The notes under the pieces are model-generated. The model was not told the origin of the DNA. It worked only from the letters and a program-made list of their open reading frames with translations, and ran no database searches. Shown one piece after another: positions 26,183 to 36,114 of a stretch of DNA of 49,925 bases; within the stretch, counting starts at the first letter, position 1, and each line of letters starts with the position of its first letter. The position numbers were made by a program, and so were the translations under genes. This DNA is from Tepidibacter sp. (lineage in GTDB: Bacteria > Bacillota > Clostridia > Peptostreptococcales > Peptostreptococcaceae), in assembly GCF_025210165.1 (NCBI RefSeq), contig NZ_JAOASI010000033.1, positions 1-49,925 of the forward strand, read 5' to 3'.

Positions 26183-26695
26183 TTAGTCATTTTTAAAAAA
26201 GTCTTTTAATTTAGAAAAACGGGGATCAGTAAATTCTTCGTCATTATGACAATTGCATTTTTCTTCATTTAAATTAGCTCCACATGAATGACAAAGACCT
26301 CTACATTCTTCATCACATGTTATTCTTTCTGGAACATTTAATATAAAAGTATTCTCAATTATATCTTTAAAATCTAATTCGTCCCCATTGCAAACAATAG
26401 TATCTTCATCTTCTAGAACACAATCTTCATCTTCAACTATAAAAGCTTTAACATCATCTTCTATGTTGACTTCAACATCTTTTAAGCATCTGCTACAAGA
26501 GTCTACAACAGAGAATTTAATATTACAATCTAGATAAAGCTGTTTATCTACATTAGTTACTTGTCCATTAACTTCAACAGGAGAAGTTAATCTATAGTTT
26601 TTACCACAACAACTAATACTATCAACTTTTTGTGAAAAATTCAAGTCCAAAACCGTTATTTCTCTTTTTATTAATCTAGATAAGTTTATTGTCAT
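26183..26695 (-). CDS. DUF177 (YceD-like) protein
   Basis: 170-residue protein of the YceD family, found next to rpmF in most bacteria and linked to 23S rRNA accumulation or ribosome assembly in plants and E. coli. Two cysteine pairs occur: DSCSRCLKDV, and a C-terminal ECRGLCHSCGANLNEEKCNC, ending DPRFSKLKDFF, typical of the family. ATG 26695 has gaggtg 6 bases upstream; nine further open codons upstream have no such site. Confidence 0.92.
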   Translation of the reverse strand: MTINLSRLIKREITVLDLNFSQKVDSISCCGKNYRLTSPVEVNGQVTNVDKQLYLDCNIKFSVVDSCSRCLKDVEVNIEDDVKAFIVEDEDCVLEDEDTIVCNGDELDFKDIIENTFILNVPERITCDEECRGLCHSCGANLNEEKCNCHNDEEFTDPRFSKLKDFFKND

Positions 26696-26776
26696 ATTAA
26701 TCACCTCAATAATACACTGCAAAATTTATTATACAAATGCTTAATTAGTTTGTCAAGTATTTTTACTTGATACCTT

Positions 26777-26806
26777 AAAAAAAGGTAGGATAATACCTAC
26801 CTTTTT
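26777..26806 (-). terminator. Intrinsic terminator of ackA
   Basis: Hairpin with stem AAAGGTAGG (26781-26789) paired with CCTACCTTT (26796-26804), followed on the minus strand by an extended T run. Confidence 0.8.
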
Positions 26807-26817
26807 AGTAAAATAAA

Positions 26818-28011
26818 TTATTTAACTAATTCAAGAGTATCTCTTGCTATCATTAACTCTTCATTGGTAGGTACTATTAAAAGCTTAACCTTAGAGTCAT
26901 CTGTACTTATAACTGTATCTTTTCCTCTAACATCATTCTTTTCCTTATCTATCTTCATTCCTAATCCTTCAAGACCTGAACAGATTTGCTCTCTCATAGA
27001 TATAGAATTTTCTCCTATACCAGCAGTGAATAGAACTACATCTACTCCACCCATTTCAGCCATGTAAGAACCTATATATTTCTTAACTCTGTTGCAGTAA
27101 GCATCTATTGCTACTATAGCTTTTTCATCACCCTTAGTTGCTGCACCTTCTATATCTCTAAAGTCACTAGATATTCCAGTCATTCCAAGAACACCTGATT
27201 TTTTATTCATTAATGTACTTAAACCATTAGCATCTAATCCTTCTTTTTCCATTATAAATGGTACTATAGCAGGGTCCATATCTCCACATCTTGTTCCCAT
27301 TATTAATCCTTCAAGAGGAGTGAATCCCATAGAAGTATCTTTACAAACTCCACCATCAACCGCAGCAATACTTGCTCCATTTCCTAAGTGACAAGTTATT
27401 ATCTTTAAGTCTTCTATATTTTTACCAAGTATTTCAGCTGCTCTTTTAGATACGTACTTATGAGATGTGCCGTGGAATCCATATCTTCTAACTCCATACT
27501 TTTCATATAACTCATATGGTAATCCGTAAAGGTAAGCTGATTTTGGCATAGTTTGATGGAAAGCTGTATCAAATACACCGACCATTGGTACTCCTGGTAA
27601 TATTTCTTGACAAGCATTTATTCCTATTAAGTTAGCTGGGTTATGAAGAGGTGCAAGTTCAACACAATCTTCTATTCCTTTTTTAACTTCTGGAGTTATT
27701 ACAACAGAAGTTGTGAAATTTTCTCCTCCGTGAACAACTCTATGTCCAACAGCAGATATTTCTTTCATATCTTTAATTGCACCATATTCTTCATGTATTA
27801 TAGAATCAAGTACTATTTTTAAAGCATCTTTATGGTCTTTCATTGGCTCTTCTATAGATACCTTATCTTTTCCTGTAGTTTGGTGCTTAACTACAGAACC
27901 TTCAATTCCTATTCTTTCAGCTAATCCTATAGCCATAACACTTTCATCTTCCATGTTTATTAATTGATACTTTAAAGAAGAACTACCACAGTTAATAACT
28001 AATATGTTCAT
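26818..28011 (-). CDS. ackA: Acetate kinase
   Basis: Makes ATP and acetate from acetyl phosphate. 397 residues. Signatures: [18 protein letters not shown] (first 18), [80 protein letters not shown] and [13 protein letters not shown] 28011 has aggagg upstream. No phosphotransacetylase gene lies beside it, although one commonly does in Clostridia. The downstream DUF177-rpmF-fapR order is conserved. Confidence 0.98.
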   Translation of the reverse strand: MNILVINCGSSSLKYQLINMEDESVMAIGLAERIGIEGSVVKHQTTGKDKVSIEEPMKDHKDALKIVLDSIIHEEYGAIKDMKEISAVGHRVVHGGENFTTSVVITPEVKKGIEDCVELAPLHNPANLIGINACQEILPGVPMVGVFDTAFHQTMPKSAYLYGLPYELYEKYGVRRYGFHGTSHKYVSKRAAEILGKNIEDLKIITCHLGNGASIAAVDGGVCKDTSMGFTPLEGLIMGTRCGDMDPAIVPFIMEKEGLDANGLSTLMNKKSGVLGMTGISSDFRDIEGAATKGDEKAIVAIDAYCNRVKKYIGSYMAEMGGVDVVLFTAGIGENSISMREQICSGLEGLGMKIDKEKNDVRGKDTVISTDDSKVKLLIVPTNEELMIARDTLELVK

Positions 28012-28438
28012 ATATTTACTACCTCCTACTATTATTTAGTATTTTTATGTATGTTTATACATTTACAATAACCTCGACATAAATAATATAGCATTTTTTT
28101 ATTGAATTGTACACAAAAATAAATCCAATTAAATGCAATACTTTCTTAACATTCTACATTTTTTTCAATATTCCTTCTTTTTTGTCTTTTTTTATGACAA
28201 TCATCAAATTATATTTTCTAAATTCATTCAACACTACTTATTTCAACATATTCAAAATATATTAAAATTAAAAGTATAGCTTTTTAACAGCCTATTCATT
28301 AGTATGAGATTAATTTTTTATTTTCATACATTAATATTTCTAAAAATGTAAAACTTAATTCTTAGAAAGTATAATTTTAATAGAAATCATATTTTCTATA
28401 TTATATAATTTAATAATAACTTTAAAAAGGAGAGATAT
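28012..28438. other. Intergenic region between divergent ackA and tmcAL
   Basis: 427 bases of AT-rich DNA that must hold the promoters of both genes. I see no coding frame with a ribosome binding site, no convincing hairpin with a T run, and no repeat copy. TATATT at 28083-28088 (minus) is a possible ackA -10 element, but no -35 is convincingly spaced. Confidence 0.6.
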
Positions 28439-29707
28439 ATGAAAGTTTTAGGATTAATTGTTGAGTATAACCCATTTCACAACGGTCATATGCACCATCT
28501 TTTAGAATCAAAAAAAAAATCAGATTCAACTCATACAGTAGCTATAATGAGTGGTCATTTTTTACAAAGAGGAGAACCTGCTTTATTTGATAAATGGACA
28601 AGAGCTAGAGCCGCTGTTGAGGCAGGGGTTGATCTTGTAATAGAACTTCCTACTTTATTTGCAACTCAAAGTGCTGAATTTTTTAGCCACGGAGCTATAT
28701 CTACGTTAAATAGTACAAACTCAATAGATAGTATTTGCTTTGGAAGCGAAATAGGAGATGTAGATATACTGTATCAAATAAGTCAAATATTGGTTGATGA
28801 ACCAGAAGAATTCAAACAATACCTTAAATATTATTTAAGTGAAGGTCTTTTATTTCCACTAGCAAGGTCTAAGGCTTTATTTAAATACATAAGCAATAAT
28901 AAAATATTAAATATAACAGAAAACAGTTTATATGAGGTTTTAAATAGTTCTAACAACATACTAGGAATTGAATATATAAAGAGTATAATCAAATTAAAAA
29001 GTTCAATAAAACCATATACTATAAAAAGAATTAAATCAGAATATAATTCAACAGATATAAATAGCTCTATATGCAGTGCTACTGCCATAAGACAATCTTT
29101 AAAATCAAATAAAAATCTAAAAGATTTAATAAATGTTGTTCCAAATACAACCTACTCTATTATGAAATCTCAAATAGAAAATAATTTTGACCCTGTATTT
29201 GACGAACAGTTTTATAATATATTGATAGGTTCTATATTAAGAGAAGAAAAAAATATAAATAAATACTTTGATGTGAATGAAGGAATAGAAAACAGAATAA
29301 TAGACTCTATAATGAAAACCTCATCCCTTGATGAACTTCTTATGAGCATAAAATCCAAAAGATATACTATGACTAAAATAAAAAGAATACTCACAAATAT
29401 ACTTCTATCCATAAAAAAAGAAGACGTTGTAAAAGCTAAAAATACAAATAATATTCCTTATATTAGAATACTCTCCTTTAATGATAAAGGAAGAGAAATA
29501 ATAAGAAATATAAAAAAGAACTCAGATGTTACTATAATAAACAAACTGAGCTCAGTAAATGTAAAAGATGAAGATCTAAAATTATTTTTAAATTACGATA
29601 TAAAAAGTACTAATATGTATAACCTTATGTATTATAAAAATAGAAAAGACAAAATTAAGGGATATATGGATTATTACATATCTCCTATATATGTAAAGAA
29701 TACTTAA
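28439..29707 (+). CDS. tmcAL: tRNA(Met) cytidine acetate ligase TmcAL (YlbM)
   Basis: Nucleotidyltransferase-like enzyme that in Bacillus uses acetate and ATP to acetylate the wobble cytidine of elongator tRNA-Met. The N-terminal motif [17 protein letters not shown] contains the HxGH-type site; then [36 protein letters not shown] and FGSEIGD follow. 422 residues is normal. aaaggag lies 6 bases before the ATG. Neighbouring ackA makes acetate; the genes are divergent, so shared control is unproven. Confidence 0.95.
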   Translation: MKVLGLIVEYNPFHNGHMHHLLESKKKSDSTHTVAIMSGHFLQRGEPALFDKWTRARAAVEAGVDLVIELPTLFATQSAEFFSHGAISTLNSTNSIDSICFGSEIGDVDILYQISQILVDEPEEFKQYLKYYLSEGLLFPLARSKALFKYISNNKILNITENSLYEVLNSSNNILGIEYIKSIIKLKSSIKPYTIKRIKSEYNSTDINSSICSATAIRQSLKSNKNLKDLINVVPNTTYSIMKSQIENNFDPVFDEQFYNILIGSILREEKNINKYFDVNEGIENRIIDSIMKTSSLDELLMSIKSKRYTMTKIKRILTNILLSIKKEDVVKAKNTNNIPYIRILSFNDKGREIIRNIKKNSDVTIINKLSSVNVKDEDLKLFLNYDIKSTNMYNLMYYKNRKDKIKGYMDYYISPIYVKNT

Positions 29708-29730
29708 AACTAATTATATGTGGGTAATCA

Positions 29731-29785
29731 AAACTGTCTATAAAAATACCGTGAATGTAACGATATTTTTATAGACAGTTTTTTA
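29731..29785 (+). terminator. Intrinsic terminator of tmcAL
   Basis: A roughly 20-bp stem with one mismatch (29731-29750 with 29762-29781), 11-base loop, and six Ts at its 3' side. Strong terminator. Confidence 0.85.
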
Positions 29786-29828
29786 ATGTTAATTTTTATA
29801 ACATAAAATAGATCTTGCCTCATATATG

Positions 29829-29937
29829 AAAATTCGTCTACTGACTAACCATCCTTACAAGCTCCATTGCTCAAAATTAGTCTAAATTGTAACTTTTTTA
29901 ATAAGTTATCCACAAAGTAAAATATTTATAATACCTT
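29829..29937 (+). repeat. Dispersed intergenic repeat, copy R2 (internally deleted)
   Basis: Begins AAAATTCGTCTACT as in R1, but about 26 bases of the GC-rich half (the segment with GCGGTGACTCATGTCGCC) are missing. It continues with ATCCTTACAAGCTCCATTGC and the AT-rich tail, including a perfect DnaA box TTATCCACA (29906-29914). It follows the tmcAL terminator, not a stop codon. Confidence 0.85.
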
Positions 29938-30001
29938 AAAATATTTTTCATTAATCCATTTTTAAATTTAATGGATGCACTTAAAAATAAAGGAGATAAA
30001 A

Positions 30002-30166
30002 ATGTTAGGGAATGATTTAATACATTCACGGTATTTTAATCTCTTTTATTTTGGATTAATCGCAAAATCAATTATTGATTTTCTATTCTTTCAGCTAAAT
30101 CATTCAAATATTCCCATCTCTCCATCTTCTCTTCTAAAACACTCTCCAACTCCTCTTTTTGCTTAG
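30002..30166 (+). other. Doubtful small open frame antisense to the end of the ABC-F gene
   Basis: aaggagataaaa precedes ATG 30002, and the frame runs 54 codons (MLGNDLIHSRYFNLFYFGLI...). Its second half overlaps the 3' end of the ABC-F gene on the other strand, where its residues merely mirror that gene. The ribosome binding site is good but nothing else supports a protein; it could be the remnant of a gene cut by rearrangement. With repeat R2 it fills the 364-base interval between tmcAL and the ABC-F gene. Confidence 0.2.
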
Positions 30167-31970
30167 TTAACTCCTGTAACTTCTCAAAATCACTTCCACA
30201 ACCATTTATAGATTCATCAATATCAGATATATTATTTTCTAGTTTTTCAATAACTCCATCTATTTCTTCATATTCTTTTTGCTCTTTAAACGTAAACTTA
30301 AGCCTAGTATCTTTTTTCTTATAGGAACTTTTATCCTTCTTTTGAACAATTTCCTTAACTACGACCTCTTGTTTTTGATCACAAAAACTTTTATAATCTG
30401 AATAATTTCCAACATAATGCTCTATAGTAGAGTCTCCTTTAAATGATAATATTTTATTCACTACTCTATCAAGGAAGTATCTATCATGGGATACCGTTAT
30501 AACACATCCATCAAACTCATCTAAATAATCTTCAAGTATTCTCAACGTTTGAATATCTAAATCATTAGTAGGCTCATCTAAAATAAGTACATTCGGAGAT
30601 TTCATAAGAACTCTAAGTAAGTACAATCTCCTCTTTTCTCCACCAGATAATTTAGATATTAATGACCATTGAGCATCTTTATTAAACAAGAATCTTTCAA
30701 GCATAGTAGATGCACTTATATGCTTATTATCAGCTGTATACATACACTCTGCTTCTTCTTTTATATACTCTATAACTCTTAAATTCTCATCCATATGTTC
30801 ATTTTCTTGAGAAAAATATCCTATTTTAACAGTACTACCTATATCTATATTTCCACTATCAGGCTTTATATTTCCAACAATCATATTTATAAGAGTTGAT
30901 TTTCCACATCCATTATTACCTATTATACCAACCCTATCTCCTTTAGATAAAGTATACTCAAAATCACTAAGTATTCTTTTAGATCCAAAACTCTTTGATA
31001 TATTATTTATTTCTATTACCTTTTTGCCAAGTCTTGAACTACCTACAAATACATCTATGTTATTATCATTTATTTCAAGCTTATTTTCCTTTAGCTGTTC
31101 AAATCTATCTATTCTCGCCTTTTGCTTAGTACTTCTAGCTCTAGCACCTCTTCTTATCCACTCTAACTCTTTCCTAAATATACTTTTTCTTTTTCTCTCA
31201 GAAGCAAGGATACTCTCTTCCCTTTCTTGTTTTAGCTCTAAAAACTTACTATAATTCCCTAAATAAGAATCTAACTTGCCTTTATCAACCTCTACTATCT
31301 TGTTTACAACTCTATCCAAGAAGTATCTATCATGAGTTATCATAATAAGAGAGCCTTTTCTATTATTCAAATATTCTTCAAGCCAAATTATAGTATCATT
31401 ATCCATATGGTTAGTAGGCTCATCTAATATAAGTAAATCACATGGATTTATAAGGGCACTTGCAAGAGCTATTCTCTTTTTTTGACCTCCAGATAAAAAC
31501 TCTATTTTATCATCAAAGTTAGATATTCCAAGTTTTGTAAGTATACTTTTTGCTTCGCTTTCTATCTGCCATGCATTCATAGTATCCATTTGCTGATTTA
31601 AATCCAACAGCTTAGTCTGTAGATTATTATCTTCTGGATTTTTACTTAGTTTTTCAATTGTGTACTCATATTCACTTATAAGTTTCATAATAGGAGATGT
31701 TCCTTTAAAAACCTGCTCTATTACAGTTAACTCTGTATCAAATTCTGGGTTCTGTGGGAGATATTCTATATTCGCATTTCTGGCCTTTATTATTTTCCCA
31801 CTATCATAAGTTTCAACCTCAGCTATTATTTTTAATAGTGTAGACTTTCCTGTTCCGTTTATACCTAAAACCCCTATTTTTTCTCCTTCATTTATTCCAA
31901 AAGAAACATCATCTAGTAAAATTTTTTCTGAATAGCTTTTAGATATATTTTCTATAGTTATTATATTCAT
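30072..31970 (-). CDS. ABC-F family ATPase, Uup-like
   Basis: Cytoplasmic tandem ATPase without membrane domains, 632 residues. Two ATP-binding cassettes: GINGTGKST with LSGGQKKRIALA and LLILDEPTNHMD; then GNNGCGKST with LSGGEKRRLYLLR and VLILDEPTNDLD. A charged linker with WIRRGARARSTKQKARIDRF separates them. A C-terminal coiled coil (about 530-632, basic KKDTRLKFTFKEQKEYEEI) is the Uup-type DNA- or ribosome-binding extension. The start ATG 31970 is preferred to TTG 31976. Uup and relatives act on ribosomes or DNA; antibiotic resistance is not implied. Confidence 0.9.
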   Translation of the reverse strand: MNIITIENISKSYSEKILLDDVSFGINEGEKIGVLGINGTGKSTLLKIIAEVETYDSGKIIKARNANIEYLPQNPEFDTELTVIEQVFKGTSPIMKLISEYEYTIEKLSKNPEDNNLQTKLLDLNQQMDTMNAWQIESEAKSILTKLGISNFDDKIEFLSGGQKKRIALASALINPCDLLILDEPTNHMDNDTIIWLEEYLNNRKGSLIMITHDRYFLDRVVNKIVEVDKGKLDSYLGNYSKFLELKQEREESILASERKRKSIFRKELEWIRRGARARSTKQKARIDRFEQLKENKLEINDNNIDVFVGSSRLGKKVIEINNISKSFGSKRILSDFEYTLSKGDRVGIIGNNGCGKSTLINMIVGNIKPDSGNIDIGSTVKIGYFSQENEHMDENLRVIEYIKEEAECMYTADNKHISASTMLERFLFNKDAQWSLISKLSGGEKRRLYLLRVLMKSPNVLILDEPTNDLDIQTLRILEDYLDEFDGCVITVSHDRYFLDRVVNKILSFKGDSTIEHYVGNYSDYKSFCDQKQEVVVKEIVQKKDKSSYKKKDTRLKFTFKEQKEYEEIDGVIEKLENNISDIDESINGCGSDFEKLQELTKQKEELESVLEEKMERWEYLNDLAERIENQ

Positions 31971-32040
31971 AATCAATCATTCCTTTATTAGCAATAATAT
32001 ATTGTATTATAACACATGAGTATTATAATTTCATATACGA

Positions 32041-32071
32041 AAAAAATCCTGTTATATTATACAACAGGATT
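32041..32071 (-). terminator. Intrinsic terminator of the cvfB-like gene
   Basis: 9-bp perfect stem (32045-32053 with 32063-32071) followed on the minus strand by a T run from 32046 down. Confidence 0.75.
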
Positions 32072-32077
32072 GTTGTT

Positions 32078-32908
32078 TTATTTTTTTAAATATGTTGCTT
32101 CGCTAGTAAGCTTTACTAAACCTTCCTTGTAAAGTCCTCCTAGAGCCTTTTTAAACATTCCCTTACTCATTTGTAAGCTATTTTTTATATGTTCAGGAGA
32201 TGACTTATCAGTTAAATATAAAACTCCATTGTATTTCTCTAATTCTTCTAATATCTTAGCTTTAGCTTCATCTATTTCCTTATTTATTTTTTTTCTAATA
32301 GTAACATCTATTTTTTTATCTTCTCTTATTTTCTTTATATTACCCTTAGTAATATCTCCAACCTTTAAATTTTTATATACTTCATTGTTATATAAAAGTC
32401 CAAAGTACTTTCCATCTATTATAACTTTTATACCCATATCTGTAAATTCATATATCATCAAATCTACTTCTTGACCTTCTACAAGATCTATATCCTCATC
32501 CTCTATAAATTTATTTATCTTTTGACTTGCTATTATTCTATCGCTAACATCATCTTTATACACACTTACGATATACTTTCTATTTTTTTTCATTTTTTCT
32601 TTTTGCTGGTTGTATGGAACTAACAACTCTTTTTCAAGTCCCCAGTCTAAAAACGCTCCGTACTTATTAATATCTTTAGCTTCTAAAAAAGCTATATCTC
32701 CTACCTTAGCCTTTGGTGTTAATGTAGTAGCTATATATCTATCTTCAGAGTCCTTATACACGAATACATCTATACTATCTCCAACCTCAACATTATCTGG
32801 AACATATTTTGTAGGGAGAAGAATTTCTCCAACCTCTGAATCTAAAAACAAACCAAAATCTCTTTCCTTTACTATTTCTAATTTATTAAAATCTCCTAAT
32901 TTAAACAT
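32078..32908 (-). CDS. S1-like RNA-binding protein of the CvfB/YitL family
   Basis: 276 residues arranged as repeated S1-like OB folds followed by a winged helix, as in CvfB. Visible are GLFLDSEVGEILLPTKYVPDNVEVGDSIDVFVY, then YGAFLDWGLEKELLVPYNQQ and a third segment around VKVIIDGKYFGLLYNN. The C-terminus (SPEHIKNSLQMSKGMFKKALGGLYKEGLVKL) is the winged helix. In Staphylococcus CvfB affects virulence gene expression; here only an RNA-binding role can be inferred. aaaggag precedes the ATG. Confidence 0.88.
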   Translation of the reverse strand: MFKLGDFNKLEIVKERDFGLFLDSEVGEILLPTKYVPDNVEVGDSIDVFVYKDSEDRYIATTLTPKAKVGDIAFLEAKDINKYGAFLDWGLEKELLVPYNQQKEKMKKNRKYIVSVYKDDVSDRIIASQKINKFIEDEDIDLVEGQEVDLMIYEFTDMGIKVIIDGKYFGLLYNNEVYKNLKVGDITKGNIKKIREDKKIDVTIRKKINKEIDEAKAKILEELEKYNGVLYLTDKSSPEHIKNSLQMSKGMFKKALGGLYKEGLVKLTSEATYLKK

Positions 32909-32928
32909 TAATTTTCTCCTTTATAATA

Positions 32929-35103
32929 TTATTTTTTAAATTTTGCCAAAGCTTCTGCTAATGCAGAATTTAAGCCTTGTTCATTTTCTTTTTTCTGTTT
33001 TTTTAGATATTTATTTACATCTTTTTTATTTACCTTCTTACCTTCTGATTTTTTTCTTTCATTAAACTTAGACAGTTTTTCTCTATGCCCACACTTACAT
33101 ACAAATGTCTTACCTTCACCTTGACCTCTAAGTTCTAACTTTTTAAAGCAATTAGGACATCTTGCATTAGTTTTTTTAGATATATTTTGTCTATATCCAC
33201 ATTCCCTATCCTGACACACTAACTTTTTACCATGTTTTGAGTTAACCTCTAACATATATTTCCCACATTCAGGACACTTGTTTCTAGTTATATTTTCGTG
33301 TTTAAATTTGTTGTCACTATTTTTTATTTCTTTTACTATAATGTTTGTATAATTTCTCATTTCATTTGTGAAATTATCTTTTTTTAATTTACCTTTACTT
33401 ATAAGAGCTAGTTTTTGTTCCCACTTTGCAGTTAAAAGTGGTGATTTTAAGTCATTTGGAACGAGATCTAAAAGTTGCTCACCCTTTGATGTTATATGTA
33501 TATATCTGCCTTTTTTCTCAATTAAGAAATTATTATATAATTTTTCTATAATATCTGCTCTTGTAGCTACAGTTCCAAGCCCTCCTGTTTCCTCTATAGT
33601 CTTTATAAGTTCTTTATTTTCATCAAACATATATTTTTTTGGGTTTTCCATAGCAATAAGTAAACTTCCCTCATTAAACCTTGAAGGAGGATTTGTATGT
33701 CCCTTAGTTTGATATATATTAGATAGATCAAATTCATCGCCTTCATTTAAATTACTTAAAAAGCTATTAACTACATTCTCCTCAGATTCTGTATCTTCAT
33801 ACACCTGTTTCCAGCCTAATGATAGCACCCTCTTAGTTTTAGCTGTGAATAATTCTTTACCTATTTCAACTTTTATAGTTATACTTTCATATTCAAAAGG
33901 TTTATTTAGTACTGCTAAGAATCGTTTTACAACTAAATCATATATTTTAAATTCCTTATCAGTCAATGAAGCAAACCCACTAGATTCTTCTGTTGGTATA
34001 ATTGCATGATGATCCGAAACCTTTGAATCATCTACAAAGGTCTTGTTAGCTTTAATATCTTTTTTCAATATATTAAAAGCTATCTTAGAATACTTTCCAA
34101 CTCTACAAGCCTTAACTCTATCCTTTAGAGTATCTACTATATCTTCTGATATATACCTTGAATCAGTTCTTGGATACGTTAGTAATTTGTGTTGTTCATA
34201 TAATTTTTGCATTATAGATAAGGTTTCTTTAGCTGAATAAGAATAAATTTTATTTGCATCAGCTTGAAGATCAGTTAAATTATAAAGACTTGGAGCAAAT
34301 GATTTTTTTCTTTTTTTTACTACACCTATAACCTTAGCTTTTTTGTTATTTATACTGTTTATTACACTATCACACTTTTCTTTATCAAAAATGTTAGTAT
34401 TTTTAGTTTTACTATCCTGCCATATAAATTCAACATCATTTATAACAGCTTTTATTCCATAAAAATCCTTAGATTTGAAATTTCTTATCTCATTTTCTCT
34501 ATTTAATATCATAAAAAGTGTAGGAGTTTGAACTCTTCCACAAGAAAGAGATGAATTATACTTGCATGTTAATGCTCTAGTTGCATTAATTCCTACTAAC
34601 CAATCTGATTCAGCACGTGCAATTGCACTTTTATATAGATTTTCATAATTTTTCCCTGGTTTTAAATTATTAAAACCATCTTTTATAGCTTTATCTGTAA
34701 CAGATGATATCCAAAGTCTTTTTATACTTTTTTTAACTCGTGCTTTTTCTATTATCCATCTTGCTACAAGCTCACCTTCACGTCCTGCGTCAGTGGCAAT
34801 CACTATTTCAGTGACATCAGTTCTGTTCATTAAGCGTTTTACGGTACTAAATTGTTTATAAGTTTTATTTATAGTAACTAACTTTAATTTATCTGGAAGC
34901 ATAGGTAAATCTTCTATCTTCCAAGACTTATATTTTTCATCATAATTTTCTGGAGGTGCTAATGTAACTAAATGACCAAAAGCCCATGTCACAATATATT
35001 TTTCACCTTCTATATATCCATTTTTATCTAAATTGCAATTCAAAACCCTAGCTATATCTTTCCCCACTGAAGGTTTTTCAGCTAAAACTAATATTTTTTT
35101 CAT
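32929..35103 (-). CDS. topB: DNA topoisomerase III (type IA)
   Basis: 724 residues. N-terminal TOPRIM domain has LAEKPSVGKDIARVL and IATDAGREGELVARWI; the active-site tyrosine is Y310 in LLTYPRTDSRYISED. SLSCGRVQTPTL and GLGTVATRADIIEKLYNN are family motifs. The C-terminal tail carries zinc-ribbon pairs (CPECGKYM, CQDRECGY, CPNCFKKL, CKCGH) and a lysine-rich end. ATG 35103 has aaaggaag 6 bases upstream; the open frame six codons longer would start at a TTG inside that site. Topoisomerase III genes occur on chromosomes and mobile elements; nothing mobile is seen here. Confidence 0.96.
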   Translation of the reverse strand: MKKILVLAEKPSVGKDIARVLNCNLDKNGYIEGEKYIVTWAFGHLVTLAPPENYDEKYKSWKIEDLPMLPDKLKLVTINKTYKQFSTVKRLMNRTDVTEIVIATDAGREGELVARWIIEKARVKKSIKRLWISSVTDKAIKDGFNNLKPGKNYENLYKSAIARAESDWLVGINATRALTCKYNSSLSCGRVQTPTLFMILNRENEIRNFKSKDFYGIKAVINDVEFIWQDSKTKNTNIFDKEKCDSVINSINNKKAKVIGVVKKRKKSFAPSLYNLTDLQADANKIYSYSAKETLSIMQKLYEQHKLLTYPRTDSRYISEDIVDTLKDRVKACRVGKYSKIAFNILKKDIKANKTFVDDSKVSDHHAIIPTEESSGFASLTDKEFKIYDLVVKRFLAVLNKPFEYESITIKVEIGKELFTAKTKRVLSLGWKQVYEDTESEENVVNSFLSNLNEGDEFDLSNIYQTKGHTNPPSRFNEGSLLIAMENPKKYMFDENKELIKTIEETGGLGTVATRADIIEKLYNNFLIEKKGRYIHITSKGEQLLDLVPNDLKSPLLTAKWEQKLALISKGKLKKDNFTNEMRNYTNIIVKEIKNSDNKFKHENITRNKCPECGKYMLEVNSKHGKKLVCQDRECGYRQNISKKTNARCPNCFKKLELRGQGEGKTFVCKCGHREKLSKFNERKKSEGKKVNKKDVNKYLKKQKKENEQGLNSALAEALAKFKK

Positions 35104-35163
35104 AATAAGCTTCCTTTCCAAATTTATATCATCAACTCGGTGACTCAGTTATTTTTTACGCAT

Positions 35164-35192
35164 AAAAAAGACTATGAAGCATAGTCTTTTTT
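35164..35192. terminator. Strong hairpin terminator between the sensor/Fis regulator and topB
   Basis: 13-bp perfect stem (35164-35176 with 35180-35192), 3-base loop, six A and six T at the ends, so it works in both directions. It ends the regulator gene transcribed on the minus strand. Confidence 0.85.
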
Positions 35193-35257
35193 ATAACGAA
35201 TAGGAAATTGATAATTTTTTTATATGATTTTTCCCAGGAAATAAATATGTATATTAT

Positions 35258-35872
35258 TTACTTTATGTCGTACTTTTTTATTTTTCTATAAAGAGTAGCT
35301 ATTCCTATATTTAAAGCCTCTGCTGTTTTTTTCATACCATCTGTATTATCTCCATACTTTTTTATAGCTTTTAAAATTTCTTTTTTTTCTAATTCTTCAA
35401 AAGAACTTATTTTATCATTAAGGTATTCAATATGATCTATAGACTTAAGTTTCAAAGACATAAGATCAGCTATATTAGATATAAAAAGCATTAGTTCACT
35501 CTTTTTCAAAAGCATAATATCTCTTTGTTTTTCATCAAAAGCTACAAGTCCGATTACACCTATTACAGTATTATTAATTTTAATAGGGCAACATATATCT
35601 GCAATTTCTTTACAATAATACCTTTGGTTACACTGCCCACATTTTTCACTATCATATTTTTCATTCATAGTATAAGTTTTTCCTGTTTTTAACACATGAG
35701 AGTATATAGAATTTTTATCTATGCTTGTTCCAATTTTTTGTTCAAATTCCCCAGTTCCAGCTATTCTAACCAAATTAGAGTCAACCAAAGTAACCTCAAC
35801 ATCTAGTAACTTAGATATATTTTCACAAGTTTTTTGTATATCTTCATTTACTTTTGTTAACATCACATTCAT
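35258..35872 (-). CDS. Sensor-domain transcription regulator with Fis-type HTH
   Basis: About 204 residues. Residues 10-160 look like the GAF/PocR-type sensory domain found at the N-terminus of sigma-54 activators, with a cysteine cluster C78-x2-C81-x5-C87-x6-C94-C95 (EKCGQCNQRYYCKEIADICC). The last 45 residues form a Fis-type helix-turn-helix (EILKAIKKYGDNTDGMKKTAEALNIGIATLYRKIKKY). The AAA+ domain that usually lies between is absent. The cysteines could bind metal, an iron-sulfur cluster or sense redox; this is inference. The start is uncertain: AAAGAGG is only 2 bases from ATG 35872, 8 from GTG 35866 and 11 from ATG 35863. Confidence 0.75.
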   Translation of the reverse strand: MNVMLTKVNEDIQKTCENISKLLDVEVTLVDSNLVRIAGTGEFEQKIGTSIDKNSIYSHVLKTGKTYTMNEKYDSEKCGQCNQRYYCKEIADICCPIKINNTVIGVIGLVAFDEKQRDIMLLKKSELMLFISNIADLMSLKLKSIDHIEYLNDKISSFEELEKKEILKAIKKYGDNTDGMKKTAEALNIGIATLYRKIKKYDIK

Positions 35873-36072
35873 AACCTCTTTCTCTTCTTTTATTTCAAAT
35901 GTCCAATTGAATTATTAAGTATATTTTCTAAAATTATATCATACTATTTATGAAAAAGTCTTTATTTTTACATATAAAGTGAAACTTAATTCAGATGTAG
36001 TCTTAGAACTTTTAGCTTTTGAATAAGCAAACGAGTCCTAAATGGACTCGTTACAAATTTAGATATTTTAAA

Positions 36073-36100
36073 ATAAGAAAACACCTAACATTTATGTTAG
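36073..36100 (-). terminator. Probable terminator of the CheX gene
   Basis: 7-bp stem CTAACAT/ATGTTAG (36085-36091 with 36094-36100) followed on the minus strand by GTGTTTTCTTATTTT. Short stem, so moderate confidence. A second 9-bp inverted repeat at 36030-36052 lies further downstream without a T run. Confidence 0.5.
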
Positions 36101-36114
36101 CTGCTTGTCCTTAT

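Noticed and set aside
35130-35150. CTCGGTGACTCAG upstream of topB resembles the core of the dispersed repeat.
   Set aside because: Only about 10 bases match (CGGTGACTCA) and neither flank nor tail is present; it could be a remnant but also chance.
36030-36052. Perfect 9-bp inverted repeat AACGAGTCC/GGACTCGTT as a terminator.
   Set aside because: No T run follows on either strand; it may be structured RNA or an operator, but there is nothing further to support a role.
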